Positions 45,376 to 56,380 are shown, numbered from the stretch's first letter. The stretch: 64,000 nt of DNA from Ehretia macrophylla (GCA_037974665.1 CM075772.1:40762552-40826551); one strand, 5' to 3'. Notes: generated by a model not told the origin, from the letters alone. Program-made: numbers and translations.

Positions 45376-45767
45376 TGATGTGTTAAAACTACGAATTAAG
45401 ATTGTTGGATACAAAATCCGCCGAGCCAACTTAATCGCTTGTACAACGCCTGTCCAAGTAGAGAACCTGCTCAAGCAAAGAAAAGAAACAACAGAGATTA
45501 TTTCCCATGTTTTTCCTTGGGCGAGAGAATTAGTTATTTGGCTCGTGAATTATCCAACAAACAATGAATTTAGAAATTGGAATGAATTAATTACCTCTCA
45601 CTTACTTTACTTATGCTATTTATAGTAATGTTGGATGCCTTTTTGGCGTGGTCCTCATTTGTCCTTGTATATCATTTTTGTGATAAGTGTCTTGCAATGA
45701 TTGTTTCTTTTGTCATCATGGGCCTTGGGCTAATTTAACACTTGGGCTATTTTTTATATTCATATCA
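45376..45767 (-). repeat. LTR-like block with minus-strand promoter, copy 1
   Basis: On the minus strand the block runs from TGATATGAATATAAA to TTTTAACACATCA. It has a GCCCAAGGCCCATGATGAC upstream part and a TATA box, CTATAAATAG. A leader-like downstream part follows. This composition resembles a solo LTR of about 390 bp. No matching target-site duplication is visible and no paired LTR exists. An 84-codon plus-strand frame (45371-45625) covers it in antisense and is probably accidental, although it is also open in copy 2. Confidence 0.4.
45616..45625 (-). promoter_or_regulatory. Minus-strand TATA box facing cassette 4
   Basis: CTATAAATAG on the minus strand is a perfect plant-type TATA box. 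Transcription from it would run leftward across cassette 4 in antisense. Copy 2 (about 48060-48069) keeps TATAAATA; copy 3 of the block is truncated before this point. Confidence 0.45.
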
Positions 45768-47088
45768 AAGATTAACATAAGAAGATAAAACAATGAAAGA
45801 TAATTTTTAAGATTCAAGCATGCAAATATGCATGTCTGCAAGCAACCAATTGCATAATTGCTTTTGCTGACGAGAACATTAATTTGCATGCCAGAAGATT
45901 GTCTTTTGCGATATCATCATTGATGGCAAGCAACAACACCACACCATTTTAAAGCACCAACGCCAGCTTCCATTGCTCTAATCACATAAACATATAATCT
46001 CTTTTTTGTGTTTCTCTCTCTTTTCCTTTTCTGTTTAGTAAATATTTCAAGATCACCAGGTGAGACTAAATTTGTTGCCAGTATTTGGTACTAAGATGTT
46101 CATCCAGATATATATTTTTTTCATTTATTAATGATGATGAGTATTTACTTTGAATTTGCCATTATAGCGAAAAGACCATAACTTTGTTAGTCATCCATTA
46201 TTGTAATTTTGTCTATTTTGGTCCTGTTCTTGCTCGTAATTTACAGTGCTCTTTTGTTCGATGGTATCTCTCAAGTTGTGATGTTTTTAATAGGGCATCT
46301 TTGTCCTAACTTTGGGGGTGTTATGTTAGTCGACTTCCTTTGTTCCTTTTTTTTTTCAGTAGCGTGGCAAACACTCTAGACACCTTTGCATCGGTATTTT
46401 CTTTTTATCTTTTTAAATTTAGTTAATAAAATATTTAATTTTAGTATGTTTTTGATATATTTGTTTAATTTGTTTTTTGGTATAAGCTTCTATTTGAATA
46501 TAAACCCCTAAAATTACTTTATTTAATTTTAGCATGTTTTTTAGTATCTGATTTTTGTTTTCTTGTTGTTGATGCTATGGAGTGTTGTGTGTGTTGGGAT
46601 CGATAGAGGGACATAATGGGATACACATGGGGAGAAAAAAATAGTTCAAGTGAAGTGATGGGTGTAGTGGCTTTGTTGACCGAAAAGGGAGAAAGATGGA
46701 AGAAGGTGGTGGATGTCGAGTGGTGTTAGAGTAAAGAAGGAAAAGGGATGTCGGTTTGATGGAGTAAAGACGGAAAGAAATGGTAGTGGTGGGTATTGTG
46801 GTAAAAGGGGGAAGATGTGGTGAAAATGGTAGAGGAAGAGTGGTGGGTTTGTTGGCCATGATGAGGGAAGAAATGCAATTTGTAAAACCTTTTGGGTTGT
46901 TTTTTTATATATTATAGGACTCAAACCACCCAAAAATTTCCCTATTTTGTCCCCTATCAATTCTAAAAACGAACTGGGCTGTGACCCAAACGCCAAATGG
47001 GTTTTGTGTTGTTTTTTCCTTTTCTTAGCTTTTTGATTTAGGCTTTGTACTATTTTTTCCGTGGGCGAACTACACCCAATCCAGAAAA
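45768..47088. other. Rest of the 2.4-kb unit 1
   Basis: 45790-45900 contains a GCATGCAAATATGCATGTCTGC stretch (broken here by spacing variants in other copies), related to 36120-36190 and 50350-50420. 46560-46860 is purine-rich on the plus strand with GGTGG words. A 165-codon minus-strand frame there is low-complexity and not kept in unit 2. No gene was accepted. Confidence 0.5.
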
Positions 47089-47551
47089 TATTGAAAATTA
47101 ATCTCCACCAAATGCCTATTTCCAATTTTTCATTCCAATACACGTTTCGTTTAGGATCAGAGCAGAGTGAATATTGACAAATCCATCCCCATTACCATTC
47201 TTATATTTGTTGCCATCCCCATTATTTTTCTCTTCTTAATATGGGTGTTTTATATTATCTTGTTTACAAACAAAAGGAGACTGGGCAAATCTTCTTTGAC
47301 CATTTCAATTCCAAATAGTATTTAGGTTTTTGAAAAAATTCAGACCATCAAAAGGATTCAAATTAAGCCCTTATCTCACTATATGTATTAAACGATACCA
47401 TTCATTTCTATTGAGAACTAACTCTTTAGGTAAGCTCTATATATGCAAATAATAATTTAATGTTGTTCGTACTTGGATTTTTCTCCCTCTCTTTCTCTCA
47501 TGATACAAAATATATCATCCGAAACAACTTAAAAAGATAACTACGCCAACC

Positions 47552-47810
47552 ATGCCGAGGTCGCTGTCCTGCAATTTTTTCCTGGTTGTACTCTTAATAA
47601 CCACTGCAATAACAGGCCCATGTTGTGTTGTGCTCTGCAATTTCTTTGGTCCTTTCCTTTATCTTTCTTCTGATATACCCAAACAGGGTAATTGGAGGTG
47701 ATGGACTGCCACTAGAATGCTGCTATGTATGCTCTACAACCACGCCTATGCTACTATCTTCTTTAATGGCTTTGTTAAACGACTGTCATCAAAAGGAAAT
47801 GAAACAATAA
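47552..47810 (+). pseudogene. Small-ORF cassette, copy 5
   Basis: ATG at 47552 opens a 49-codon frame to TGA at 47699-47701: MPRSLSCNFFLVVLLITTAI, then GPCCVVLC, FLYLSSDIPKQGNWR. Length and sequence match copies 2 and 6. An overlapping second frame (47625-47810) reads RVIGGDGLPLECCYVC and then shifts. Same TATA box and leader as copies 4 and 6. Product unknown; a small secreted or membrane peptide is possible, but broken-exon status is as likely. Confidence 0.45.
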
Positions 47811-47818
47811 CAATTGGT

Positions 47819-48210
47819 TGACGTGTTAAAACTACGAATTAAGATTGTTGGATACAAAATCCGTCGAGCCGACTTAATCGCTTGTACAACGCCTGTCCGA
47901 GCAGAGGACCTGTGCAAGAAAAGAAAAGAAACAACGGGGGTTATTTCCCGCGTTTCTCCTCAGGCGAGAGAATTAGTAATTTGGCTTGGGAATTATCGAA
48001 CAAAAAATGAATTTAGAAATTGGAATGAATTAATTACCTCCCACTTACTTTCCTTGTGTTATTTATAGTAATGTTGAATGCCTTTTTGAGGTGGTCCCCA
48101 TTTGTCCTTGTATATCATTTTCATGACAAGTGTCTTGCAATGATTGTTTCTTTTGTCATCATGGGCCTTGGGCTAATTTAACACTTGGGTCATTTTCTAT
48201 ATTCATATCA
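47819..48210 (-). repeat. LTR-like block with minus-strand promoter, copy 2
   Basis: Same block as 45376-45767, with ends TGACGTGTTAAAAC and ATTCATATCA on the plus strand. The TATA region is at about 48060-48069. It is part of unit 2 of the tandem repeat. Confidence 0.4.
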
Positions 48211-49436
48211 AAGATTAACATAAGAAGATGAAACAATGTAATAGACTTTCTAAGATTCAAGCGTGCAAATATGTATGTCTGCACGCAACCAATTGCAGAA
48301 TTGCTTTTGTTGATGAGAACATTAATTTACATGCCAGAAGATCATCTTTTGCGATATCATCACTGATGGCAAGCAACAACACCACACCATTTTAAAGCAC
48401 CAACGCCAGCTTCCATTACTCTCATAATCCTTTTTTTGTGTTTCTCTATCTTTTTCTTTTCTGTTCAGTAAATATTTCAAGATCACCAGGTGAGGCTAAA
48501 TTTGTTGCCAGTATTTGGTACTAAGATGTTCAACCAGATACACATTTTTTTTTCATTTATTAATGATGATGAGTATTTACCTTGAATTTGCCATTATAAC
48601 GAAAAGACAATAACTTTGTTAATAATCCATTATTGTAATTTTGTCTATCCCGGTCCTGTTTTTGCTCGCAATTTACAGAGTTATTTTGTTCTATGGTGTC
48701 TCTCAAGTTGTGATGTTTTTAATAGGGCATCTTTGTTCTAACTTTGGGGGTGTTTTGTTAGTGGACTTACGTTGTTCCTTTTTTTTTCTTTTTTTTTTCA
48801 GTAGCATGGCAAACACTCCAGAAACCTTTGTACCGGTATTCTCTTTTCATCTTTTTAAATTTAGTTTAAAAAATATTTAATTTTAGCATTTTTATATATA
48901 TATGTTTAATTTGTTTTTTGGTATGAGCTTTTACTTGAATATAAACCCCTAAAATTAATTTATTTAATTTTAGCATGTTTTTTAGTATCTGATTTTTGTT
49001 TTCTTGTTGTTAATGCTATGGAGTGTTGTGTATGTTGGGATCAATAGAGGGAAAAAATGGGATACACATGGGGAGAAAAAAATGGTTCAAGTGAAGTGAT
49101 GGGTGTGGTGATTTTGTTCACCAAAGAGGGAGAAAAATGGAAGAAGGTGGTGGATGTCGGGTGGTGTTAGAGTGAAGAAGGAAAATGGAGGTGGGTTTGT
49201 TGGCCACGATGAAGGAAGAAATACAATTTGTAAAACCTTTTGGGTTGTTTTTTAAATATTATAGGACTCAAACCACCCAAGAATTTCCTTATTTTGTCCT
49301 CCATCAATTCTGAAAACGAACTAGGCTGTGACCCAAACGCCAAATGGGTTTTGTACTATGTTTTCCTTTTCTTAGCCTTTTGATTTGGGTTTTGTACTAT
49401 TTTTTCCCAGGGCGGACTACACCTATTCCAAAAAAG
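48211..49436. other. Rest of the 2.4-kb unit 2
   Basis: Collinear with 45768-47088 but about 100 bp shorter, mainly because the GGTGG purine-rich part is reduced. No gene was accepted. Confidence 0.5.
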
Positions 49437-49898
49437 ATTGAAAATTAATCTCCACCTAATGCCTATTTCTAATTTTTCGCTTGAATACTCGTTTCGTTTA
49501 GGATCAGAGTAGGGTGAATATTGACAAATCTATCCCCATTACCATTCTTATATTTGTTGCCATCCCCATTATTTTTCTTTTCTTAATATGGGCGTTTTAT
49601 ATTATCTTGTTTTCAAACAAAAAGAGAATGGGCAAATCTTCTTTGACCATTTCAATTCCAAATAGTATCTAGGTTTTTGAAAAAATTCAGACCATAAAAA
49701 AGATTCAAATTAAGCCCTTATCTCACTATATATATTAAACGATGCCATTCATTTCTATTGAGAACTAACTCTTTAGGTAAGCTCTATATATGCAAATAAT
49801 AATTTAATGTTGTTCGTACTTGGATTTTTCTCCCTATCTTTCTCTCATGATACAAAATATATCATCCGAAACAACTTAAAAAGATAACTACGCCAACC

Positions 49899-50160
49899 AT
49901 GCCGAGGTCGCTGTCCTGCAATTTTTTCCTGGTTGTACTCTTAATAACCACTGTGATAACAGGCCCATGTTGTGTTGTGCTTTGCAATTTCCTTGGTCAT
50001 TTCCTTTATCTTTCTTATGATACACCCAAACAGGGTAATTGGAGGTGATGGACTGCCACGAGCATGCTGCTATGTATGCACTACAAACACGCCTATGTTG
50101 CTATCTTCTTTAATGGCTTCGTTAAACGACTGTCATTGAAAGGAAATGAAACAATAACAA
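49899..50160 (+). pseudogene. Small-ORF cassette, copy 6
   Basis: ATG at 49899 opens a 49-codon frame to TGA at 50046-50048: MPRSLSCNFFLVVLLITTVI, then GPCCVVLCNFLGHFLYLS, DTPKQGNWR. It differs from copy 5 at a few residues only, so the unit was duplicated recently. The TATA box and leader are preserved. As in the other copies, the downstream GLPRACCY part is in another frame. No family recognised. Confidence 0.45.
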
Positions 50161-50165
50161 TTGGT

Positions 50166-50345
50166 TGATGTGTTAAAACTACGAATTAAGATTGTTGGAT
50201 ACAAAAGTCGTCGAGTCGACTTAATCGCTTGTACAACACCTATCCGAGCAGAGGACCTGCACAAGTAAAGAAAAGAAACAACGGGGGTTATTTCCCACGT
50301 TTCTCCTTGGGCGAGAGAATTAGTAATTTAGCTTGGGAATTATCA
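50166..50345 (-). repeat. LTR-like block, copy 3, truncated
   Basis: Begins TGATGTGTTAAAAC like the other two but stops at ATTATCAACGAACAATGAATT. Sequence of duplication copy B then takes over. The promoter part is missing. Confidence 0.4.
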
Positions 50346-50708
50346 ACGAACAATGAATTTTTGAGAACTTGGGTATGCAATTATATATGTTTGCATAGAA
50401 ACTAATTGCTTTTGCCACGATCCTTATCAGACGACTGACAATTATCTTCCCCTTGCTTACTTTAGATGTTATCAGAGGAAATCTCTTGAGATCTGAGAAC
50501 ATTGATGACATCTTCTGAGGTTACTTTGTCATGCAAAGATGATAGCTGAAATGTCCTATTATAGAAATGGGAAAAGCCCAGCTTTAAAGAACTTGATAAT
50601 CAAATAACTTTATTTTGTACAAATAAATGAACAAATGCTACAAAATAAATGAACAAATGCTTGGGACTACACTCTCTTTCGAGGAGTCACTTTAATGTAT
50701 TTTAATGA

Positions 50709-51152
50709 AGGGTAAATGTCATAAATAGTCCATTATCTTTGGTCTAATTGACACTTCCATCCATTATATTTCTAAATGAACCTTTATTCCATTATGTTTA
50801 ACATTATTGACGCCATTAGTCCAACTCGTATTTTCTGTCTAATTTTTAACGTTAAAATCACGTGGCAGGTATTTTTAATGCATGATGCAGATGTGTTAGA
50901 TATGTCCAAGTAGCAGTTTCAAGAGCAGCCATGTGCGTGTCACATGCGTGCCACGTGCGAGCCACGTGCGCGCAATATGCGCATCACGTACGTGCCATGT
51001 GATTTTAACGTGAAAAACTAGACAAAAAAGATGAGTTGGACTAACGGTATCAATAACGTTAAACATAATGGACTAAAAGGTTCATTTAGAAAGATAATGG
51101 ATAAAAGTGTCAATTAGACCAAAGATAATGGACTATTTTTGACCTGTACCCT
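50709..51152. mobile_element. MITE with ~150-bp terminal inverted repeats
   Basis: The ends AGGGTAAATGTCATAAATAG and CTATTTTTGACCTGTACCCT are inverted relatives, and the similarity continues inward for about 150 bp (TCTTTGGTCTAATTGACAC on both arms). TTAATGA flanks both sides (50702-50708 and 51153-51159). Copy A has a single uninterrupted site near 36475. The centre (50935-51000) is rich in ACGT words. No coding capacity. Mutator-like by its long TIRs, but the duplication is 7 bp, so the superfamily is open. Confidence 0.85.
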
Positions 51153-51264
51153 TTAATGAATACATTGCCATATCTAAGGTATTTGCAATTGCTTTATGGA
51201 GTACATAGACTGAAGACTCAGCTTGTTGATTGCTATTGTTATGTAATATATGACAAGTGATTGG

Positions 51265-51493
51265 TATTTTTTTTTTTGGTAAAAAGAGGGGTTCTTTTCT
51301 CTGGGTGTTTTATTAATATCAAAAGGAATGTATAAAAGTGGAGAGGGACATGAAGCCGAAACCTCCACGGGAATTGGGGTACTTACCTACCCCAAAAGTC
51401 CAACTAATCTAAAAGGAACACAAGTCGTTCCTTTTTACAAGAGCCTAGACAAAAGATTAAGATGTATCATAAATGCAACGTAAAAACTACTAA
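51265..51493 (-). mobile_element. 5'-truncated LINE-type retroposon tail
   Basis: On the minus strand the insert ends CCCCTCTTTTTACC followed by an A run (51266-51278), the usual end of plant LINEs. It is flanked by a long imperfect duplication, ATTGCTATTGTTATGTA...TATGACAAGTG(A/T)TTGG (about 51229-51264 and 51494-51530). Copy A has this phrase once. Length about 230 bp with no coding. Confidence 0.7.
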
Positions 51494-52214
51494 ATATTGC
51501 TATTGTTATGTATCATATGACAAGTGTTTGGTTGATTTAAAACTTTTTACTACTAAAAAGTGTATATTTTAATTGGTTTGATATTTTTAACTCATTATTT
51601 CACGTGCAAGTAGAAATGAAGTTTTTAAGCTATAAACGTTGATAACTAGGATGATAGAACAAGACTTGAACAATGACCATTATCTTAGCAGAGACATGAT
51701 CATTAATTTATTATGACAGAAAACTGGCAATAATGCTCATAACCCCTTGTCAATTTGCTTTCTAGCTAATTAAGTTAAAGAATGTATCCATAAAGTTTAG
51801 CTTTCCTTCGGTTTATTGAATCCAATTGTCTTCGAAATAATCTAACATCGTTTCTAGCTGCCTTTAGTTCTTTATTCAACTGCTCTTCTTCAGTACGAAC
51901 TACTTTATTGTCCATTTTGTAGATCCTGCAAAGTGAGCTTCAGGAAAACAAGAAAAATTTATTACTCACGCATCATTATAATTAGAGCGTCACTATATAA
52001 AGATGATAAACGAGTAATGAAAAAATATTTGATATCTTGTAAATCTCTTAAATTTAATGAACAAACCTAACAACGGTTTCTTACTTTAAGACAATTTCTC
52101 AAGAGTCTTTTAGGCTCATCTGCAACTTTCCCCAAGTCTTAGATTTTCCACTGCTGTTGAATCCTTGGTTTCACATCATCTTCAGAGCTAGGCCTTTATT
52201 TGGCATATTGAATT

Positions 52215-52490
52215 TCCTTAAGAATCCGCCTGGACCGCTTGTCGTCGAAATTATTGCATCCACGTTGCATGCGTAGGCATAAGCTCTTAATGTATGTCTG
52301 TTTATCCGCCTGACCCTCAAGTCTCATTTAATCTCGTTCGAAGAACGGAGAACAAAACCGCTTATTGGGTAACAAAATCTTGTATAACTGACAATCTATC
52401 ACAGGATTGCTGCTTCAATGTACCACCCGAATTGTCTAATATTATGCTTTCTGATTTTGTACAAGCCGACATTGATTAACCTTTCGTAAC
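52215..52490 (+). pseudogene. RNase H-like (LINE-type) fragment, copy B
   Basis: GPLVVEIIASTLHA in one frame is followed, after a frameshift, by FNLVRRTENKTAYWVTKSC and VPPELSNIMLSDFVQAD. It is the counterpart of 37215-37490 with scattered substitutions, and it agrees with an RVT_3-type RNase H domain end. Both copies carry the same frameshift, so the gene was already dead before the segmental duplication. The copia at 52532 inserted immediately downstream. Confidence 0.5.
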
Positions 52491-52531
52491 TATTGTTCTA
52501 TTTATGAATTTCATCATTTTGACCAAAGAAG

Positions 52532-53030
52532 TGTTGGGTGGTGGTATAGCGGAATGATCGGGGTCAAACAGTATCACGCAGCTAAAATAAGATTGAGAAC
52601 AGTGAATAATTGAAACACCAGATTTACGTGAAAACCCCCCAAACAAATTGAGGGAAAAACCACGGGCAATAATATGAGGTTTTCACTATGATGTGGGGTA
52701 TTACATCACTTTCTTTATAATATAAGGAGAGAACTCTTACACTCTCTTTTGTTATAGGAGAAACTAGCTCGCCTCATCTCTAATATAAGGATAGAACAAT
52801 TATACTCTCTCTTACAATATGAGAAACTCACTCTCACTCATAAAATAAGAACAACAAGGAAGGAGGAGAAACCCTCAAGAGAAACCTATCATTATTCTCT
52901 CTGAGCCTTAGGACGAACATATATTTATTCTCTTTGAGTCTGGGATCAAACTCTCTATAGCTCAGAAGAAACCTTTATTTTTCCGTATGAGTTTGGGACT
53001 ACTCTCTCTATCTCTTAGGAGGAGCCTACA
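52532..53030 (-). repeat. Copia 3' LTR
   Basis: About 499 bp, forward-strand ends TGTTGGGTGG and GAGCCTACA. The minus strand has ATGGGAAAAA (purine tract) just before it. Internal short repeats of AGGAGAGAAC and GGAGAAAC(T/C). Confidence 0.8.
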
Positions 53031-53417
53031 TTTTTCCCATCTAAGTTTAGAATGTTCCTCTCTGATCAAAGAAGATTACTTGATGAGAGGGACTCACACT
53101 AATCCCTCTATTTTGATCTCATCCATCTATTTCTCTCTCGAATTGGGATGCCAAAGCTTGAGGAATGAGGCTTTTATTTATAGGTTTATTCCTATGCAAA
53201 ATCCGAAACTCCACATGCAAAGTTCTTCCTCGCGCAGTGTACAACATACTTAAAATGCATGCACCGCCTGTTCAATTTCTACTTGCGCTGTTCTTTGGCT
53301 GAATTCTCTTTCATGCTGCCTTTTTCTTTCTTTTCATCGTTCTTTGTCTGCTGCTTTTGCATGCTTGTCGAAATTTAGTGCATCAATATAGCTAAGTAAG
53401 ATCACTTTTGTAAAGTG

Positions 53418-53491
53418 ACTTTGCCTATCATCTCCATATTTGTTTCTTTTTGACTTTGCCTATCATCTCCATATTTGTTTCTTTTTGACCT
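53418..53491. repeat. 37-bp direct tandem duplication
   Basis: GACTTTGCCTATCATCTCC and the following ATATTTGTTTCTTTTT occur twice in a row inside the copia interior. Confidence 0.85.
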
Positions 53492-54426
53492 CACCACAAG
53501 TGAGTCTACAACTCACATTCTCCCACTTAAACTCACTTTTGGTGAACTTTGAAATCTCTCCAGTTTTACCAATCTCATGTTGCTTATGTCTTTGCTAGGC
53601 CACAAGATATTCTACTTCACCACGTAATGCAACACTTGAGGTACATTTACCTCATGATCATTTCTTTATCTCAGGATCCCCTTAAACAACTCCATGCTCT
53701 CCACCATACCTCACCATGTTCCAACGGACCCTTCTAACTACAACATCTAGTCTCGTACATACCACGACGAACATTAGACCTCCCACTGTCGATGCACACT
53801 ATACTCAAGACTTTACCATCCTCACCGCTTCTTTGCTAGGACATATACCTGAGGATAACTGTCAGGATATGGGGTCAGGTTTTCCTTACAATCTTTGCAT
53901 GTTGAAGCATTGCAAGATTTCGTGAAAGTAACTCTTCTAGAAATCCACTCTTTCTTGACTTTTCTGTCTCGGTAAATTGCATCCGCGAAATCTTGTTTAC
54001 TGGTCCTCCATCCTTCATTTCAAACTTCCCAGCCAACTATGCCTTCGATTATTGGATTCGATCTTTGCTGGGGCCTGCTACCAGCATGTCGTTCCCGTAA
54101 AACAACACCATAACTATTTCCAAACCTATTGTAATACCCACAATGGTTTGTACTGTCTGTTGTACCCGAGGCTAATAAAGGAATCAAATCTCTTGTACTA
54201 ACACATTTGCATGCCTATTTCAAACAGTACAGAGATTTGGTAAACCCTACAAACCAAGCTTCTTTTTCTATACATCCCTCTAGTAGGAGCATACAAACCT
54301 TTTCTTCAACCTAACCATGAAGAACAATTATCTTTACATCTAATTGTTATAGATGTAAACCCAGCACATATAACCAACACTACTCAATAGGATAACAAGA
54401 CTTCATTAGAGTCAATACCTTTTTTC

Positions 54427-54660
54427 TGAGCGTATGCTTTCACCACCAGTCTTGCACATTTTCTTCATCTAGCCATTTCCATCTGATCTTGTAGACCGAT
54501 TTATTACCAACGGCTTTCCTTTTGAGTGGTAGTGGAACAAATCTCTTTATTCAATTTCTATGAAGAACTTCAATTTTCTTTCTGCATTATTGTCATCTGC
54601 AGAACACCAAGGGTACTTATTTTATATGGAAAGTTAATGACTTTCCGTCTTCCACTAGAA
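54427..54660 (-). pseudogene. Copia reverse transcriptase relic
   Basis: On the minus strand one can read KRKAVGNKSVYKIRWKW and, in changing frames, pieces that follow the order of a copia reverse transcriptase start (K..NKWVYK, KGIDF-like). Many stops and shifts follow to the left, including an FLHG-like and a VCRL-like stretch near 54050-54330. The enzyme would copy element RNA into DNA; here it is far beyond function. The relic supports the copia assignment made from element structure. Confidence 0.5.
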
Positions 54661-56164
54661 AACAATATGCAACATCGCTTGCCATAACAATGTCAGGTTT
54701 TTTTAGCCTCAACCTCATCTGGTCCTTGTTCTTTATGCTCCGGTGCAACTTTAGAAGAAATATCTCCTTGTTTTAACTTGCAGTAGTCTCCTTCGAAGTG
54801 CTGTCATTGTCACTTTACAGACTGTCCCTTGCAAATATCACACCCCTGCTGATGATAACCGTGTGGATAGTGGGAACCCACAGGTGATACCCCAAAACAT
54901 CATCAACATATCCCAAGAACTTGTATTTATTGGATTCTAGTTTTACCCGCATTTTGTAGTCTTCTACTGGAAACATATCTGGCTCGATCTTAATTAGGTA
55001 CGCCTACAATCTCCAGGTGTAACCATAAAAAAATGATGCATAATATTATTTCCACTCCTAGGGATAAAACCGGCTATTCCCATTCATCAAGTCCAAATTT
55101 CTTCAGGCAATAGATCTACCATTCCAATCTATGTTGCTTACTAATAACACGGTGCTCACACCATTAGAGCCCGAGCAAGAGATTACGTTCCAAGAGAATC
55201 TCAAAACCTCGTTCCAATATGTGCCTCATATGTCACATTATCGTTGATTCTTCTTGACTGCCTGATGCAACTAATGCATCTGCATCCCCCAACATATATT
55301 TCCCCAAAGCATGTATAGATTTGTCCTGATCTCTACCTTTTCCACTACAAGCGCGACTATGACCTTCACGATCCCATTCTCCACATGGGTCTTTGAATCA
55401 AGGTCATCTTATTGTCCATCATACAATAACTTCTTTTCCAAACCCTTCACCCGATGTCCTCCTTGAATGGTACAAACTATACCATCGTACATTTTCATCT
55501 TACTGGTAATAATACCAGCGATCTCTAAGGCATAACCATCACACAAGTCCTCTACAGACAGTTTCATATGTTCACAACTGTTCTTGATAAGAGGCCATGT
55601 GCCACATCACTCCTGATCAATAATACATTTATCAGTGAGCTTATTTCTGCCGTTAGACAAAACAATTGTTGATTCGCTGTATATATACCTTTATCATCAA
55701 ATGTATCCGCAACACATCCTTAAGAATTTGTTACCTCGGGAGTTGACATATCGCTAGCAATCCTTCTTGACGTTCCCTTTTCTGTCACACGACAGCATTT
55801 AAGACCTTCTCTGCTTCTTGACTTTGATCTACGATAATTGTGACTCCCACTCGAGCCACGTTCTGTTGATCTTCTTCTCACCATTGACTACACCTCTACT
55901 TATTCTGAACTTTCCAATCTGTCCTCCCTATTGTTGCGCCCAAAACCTCTTTTAAAGCAGCAGCTGCAGGATCATCGAAGACTAGATCCCCAAAAAGACC
56001 ATTACTCAAGCACCTGATAGTAAGTTGACCATACGCATTTGATAGTCTTCAAAGTTTGAAGCACTGCACGTTCAAGGTCTGCTATTTCACAATCCAACAC
56101 AATGAGTGAAAATTTGCATACGTTACACCGATGTAGAACTACTCATTCAAAGAGCATAAAGTAT

Positions 56165-56380
56165 TCACTGTAAGAAGATCTTTCCGTTAAGTGGCTTGAC
56201 TTTAGTCAGCACATCCCAAATTTTTTTGCTGACTCTGGCTTGACACCCTGCCAATGCTAAATCCCCATTAGCAATAGCATTGTCATCTATCTCTCTCCTC
56301 TTGTTGTCGGTCATCCTCTCTATCTGTCTCCAACTGTCACCAATCAATTTTCTTTTCTCAAGATTGTCTGTCATCTTCAA
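56165..56380 (-). pseudogene. Copia gag relic
   Basis: The minus-strand frame ends with DDNAIANGDLALAGCQ and KKIWDVLTKV. This matches the pattern of plant copia gag (UBN2-type: A...I...L.......G..TA.EIWD.L...Y). It lies about 290 bp inside the primer site, as expected for gag. Upstream and downstream parts are frameshifted. Gag would form the particle shell; this copy cannot. Confidence 0.6.

Larger units (their letters stand above)
44663..50345. repeat. 2.4-kb tandem repeat, two full and one partial unit
   Basis: Units start with GATTGAAAATTA(A/G)TCTCC at 44663, about 47089 and 49437. Each contains, in order, a leader, a plus-strand TATA box, a small-ORF cassette, an LTR-like block with a minus-strand TATA box, a GCATGCAAATATG segment, a T-rich segment and a GGTGGTGGATGTCG purine-rich segment. 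The third unit breaks off at about 50345 inside the LTR-like block, where segmental-duplication copy B starts. Confidence 0.9.
50440..52215 (-). pseudogene. Unknown gene relic, copy B
   Basis: Same exon-like pieces as in copy A. Near 52080-52215 one reads SSEDDVKPRIQQQWKI. At 51775-51915 a stop-free MDNKVVRTEEEQLNKELKAA, then RNDVRLFRRQLDSINRRKAK, L and so on, runs to TAA. Near 50450-50540 one reads LHDKVTSEDVINVLRSQEIS. The second piece is intact here while copy A has a stop, and substitutions between copies (V/T, V/E, K/N) keep the charged helical character. A MITE and a LINE-like tail interrupt the introns. Family unknown. Confidence 0.35.

Noticed and set aside
45371-45625. 84-codon plus-strand frame, also open in unit 2 (47814-48068)
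   Set aside because: It lies antisense over an LTR-like promoter block with a TATA box and has no recognisable family. Openness in two recent copies is not evidence of selection.
46646-47143. 165-codon minus-strand frame rich in Pro, Phe, His
   Set aside because: It arises from the purine-rich GGTGG stretch and is low-complexity. The homologous unit 2 lacks it.
52532-53517. A 986-bp left LTR ending at ACTCACA before TTCTCCCACTT
   Set aside because: A purine-tract-like AAGTGGGAGAA suggested this, but the right LTR is only 485 bp and ends cleanly at the AGAAG duplication. The shorter LTR with the ATGGGAAAAA tract fits both sides.
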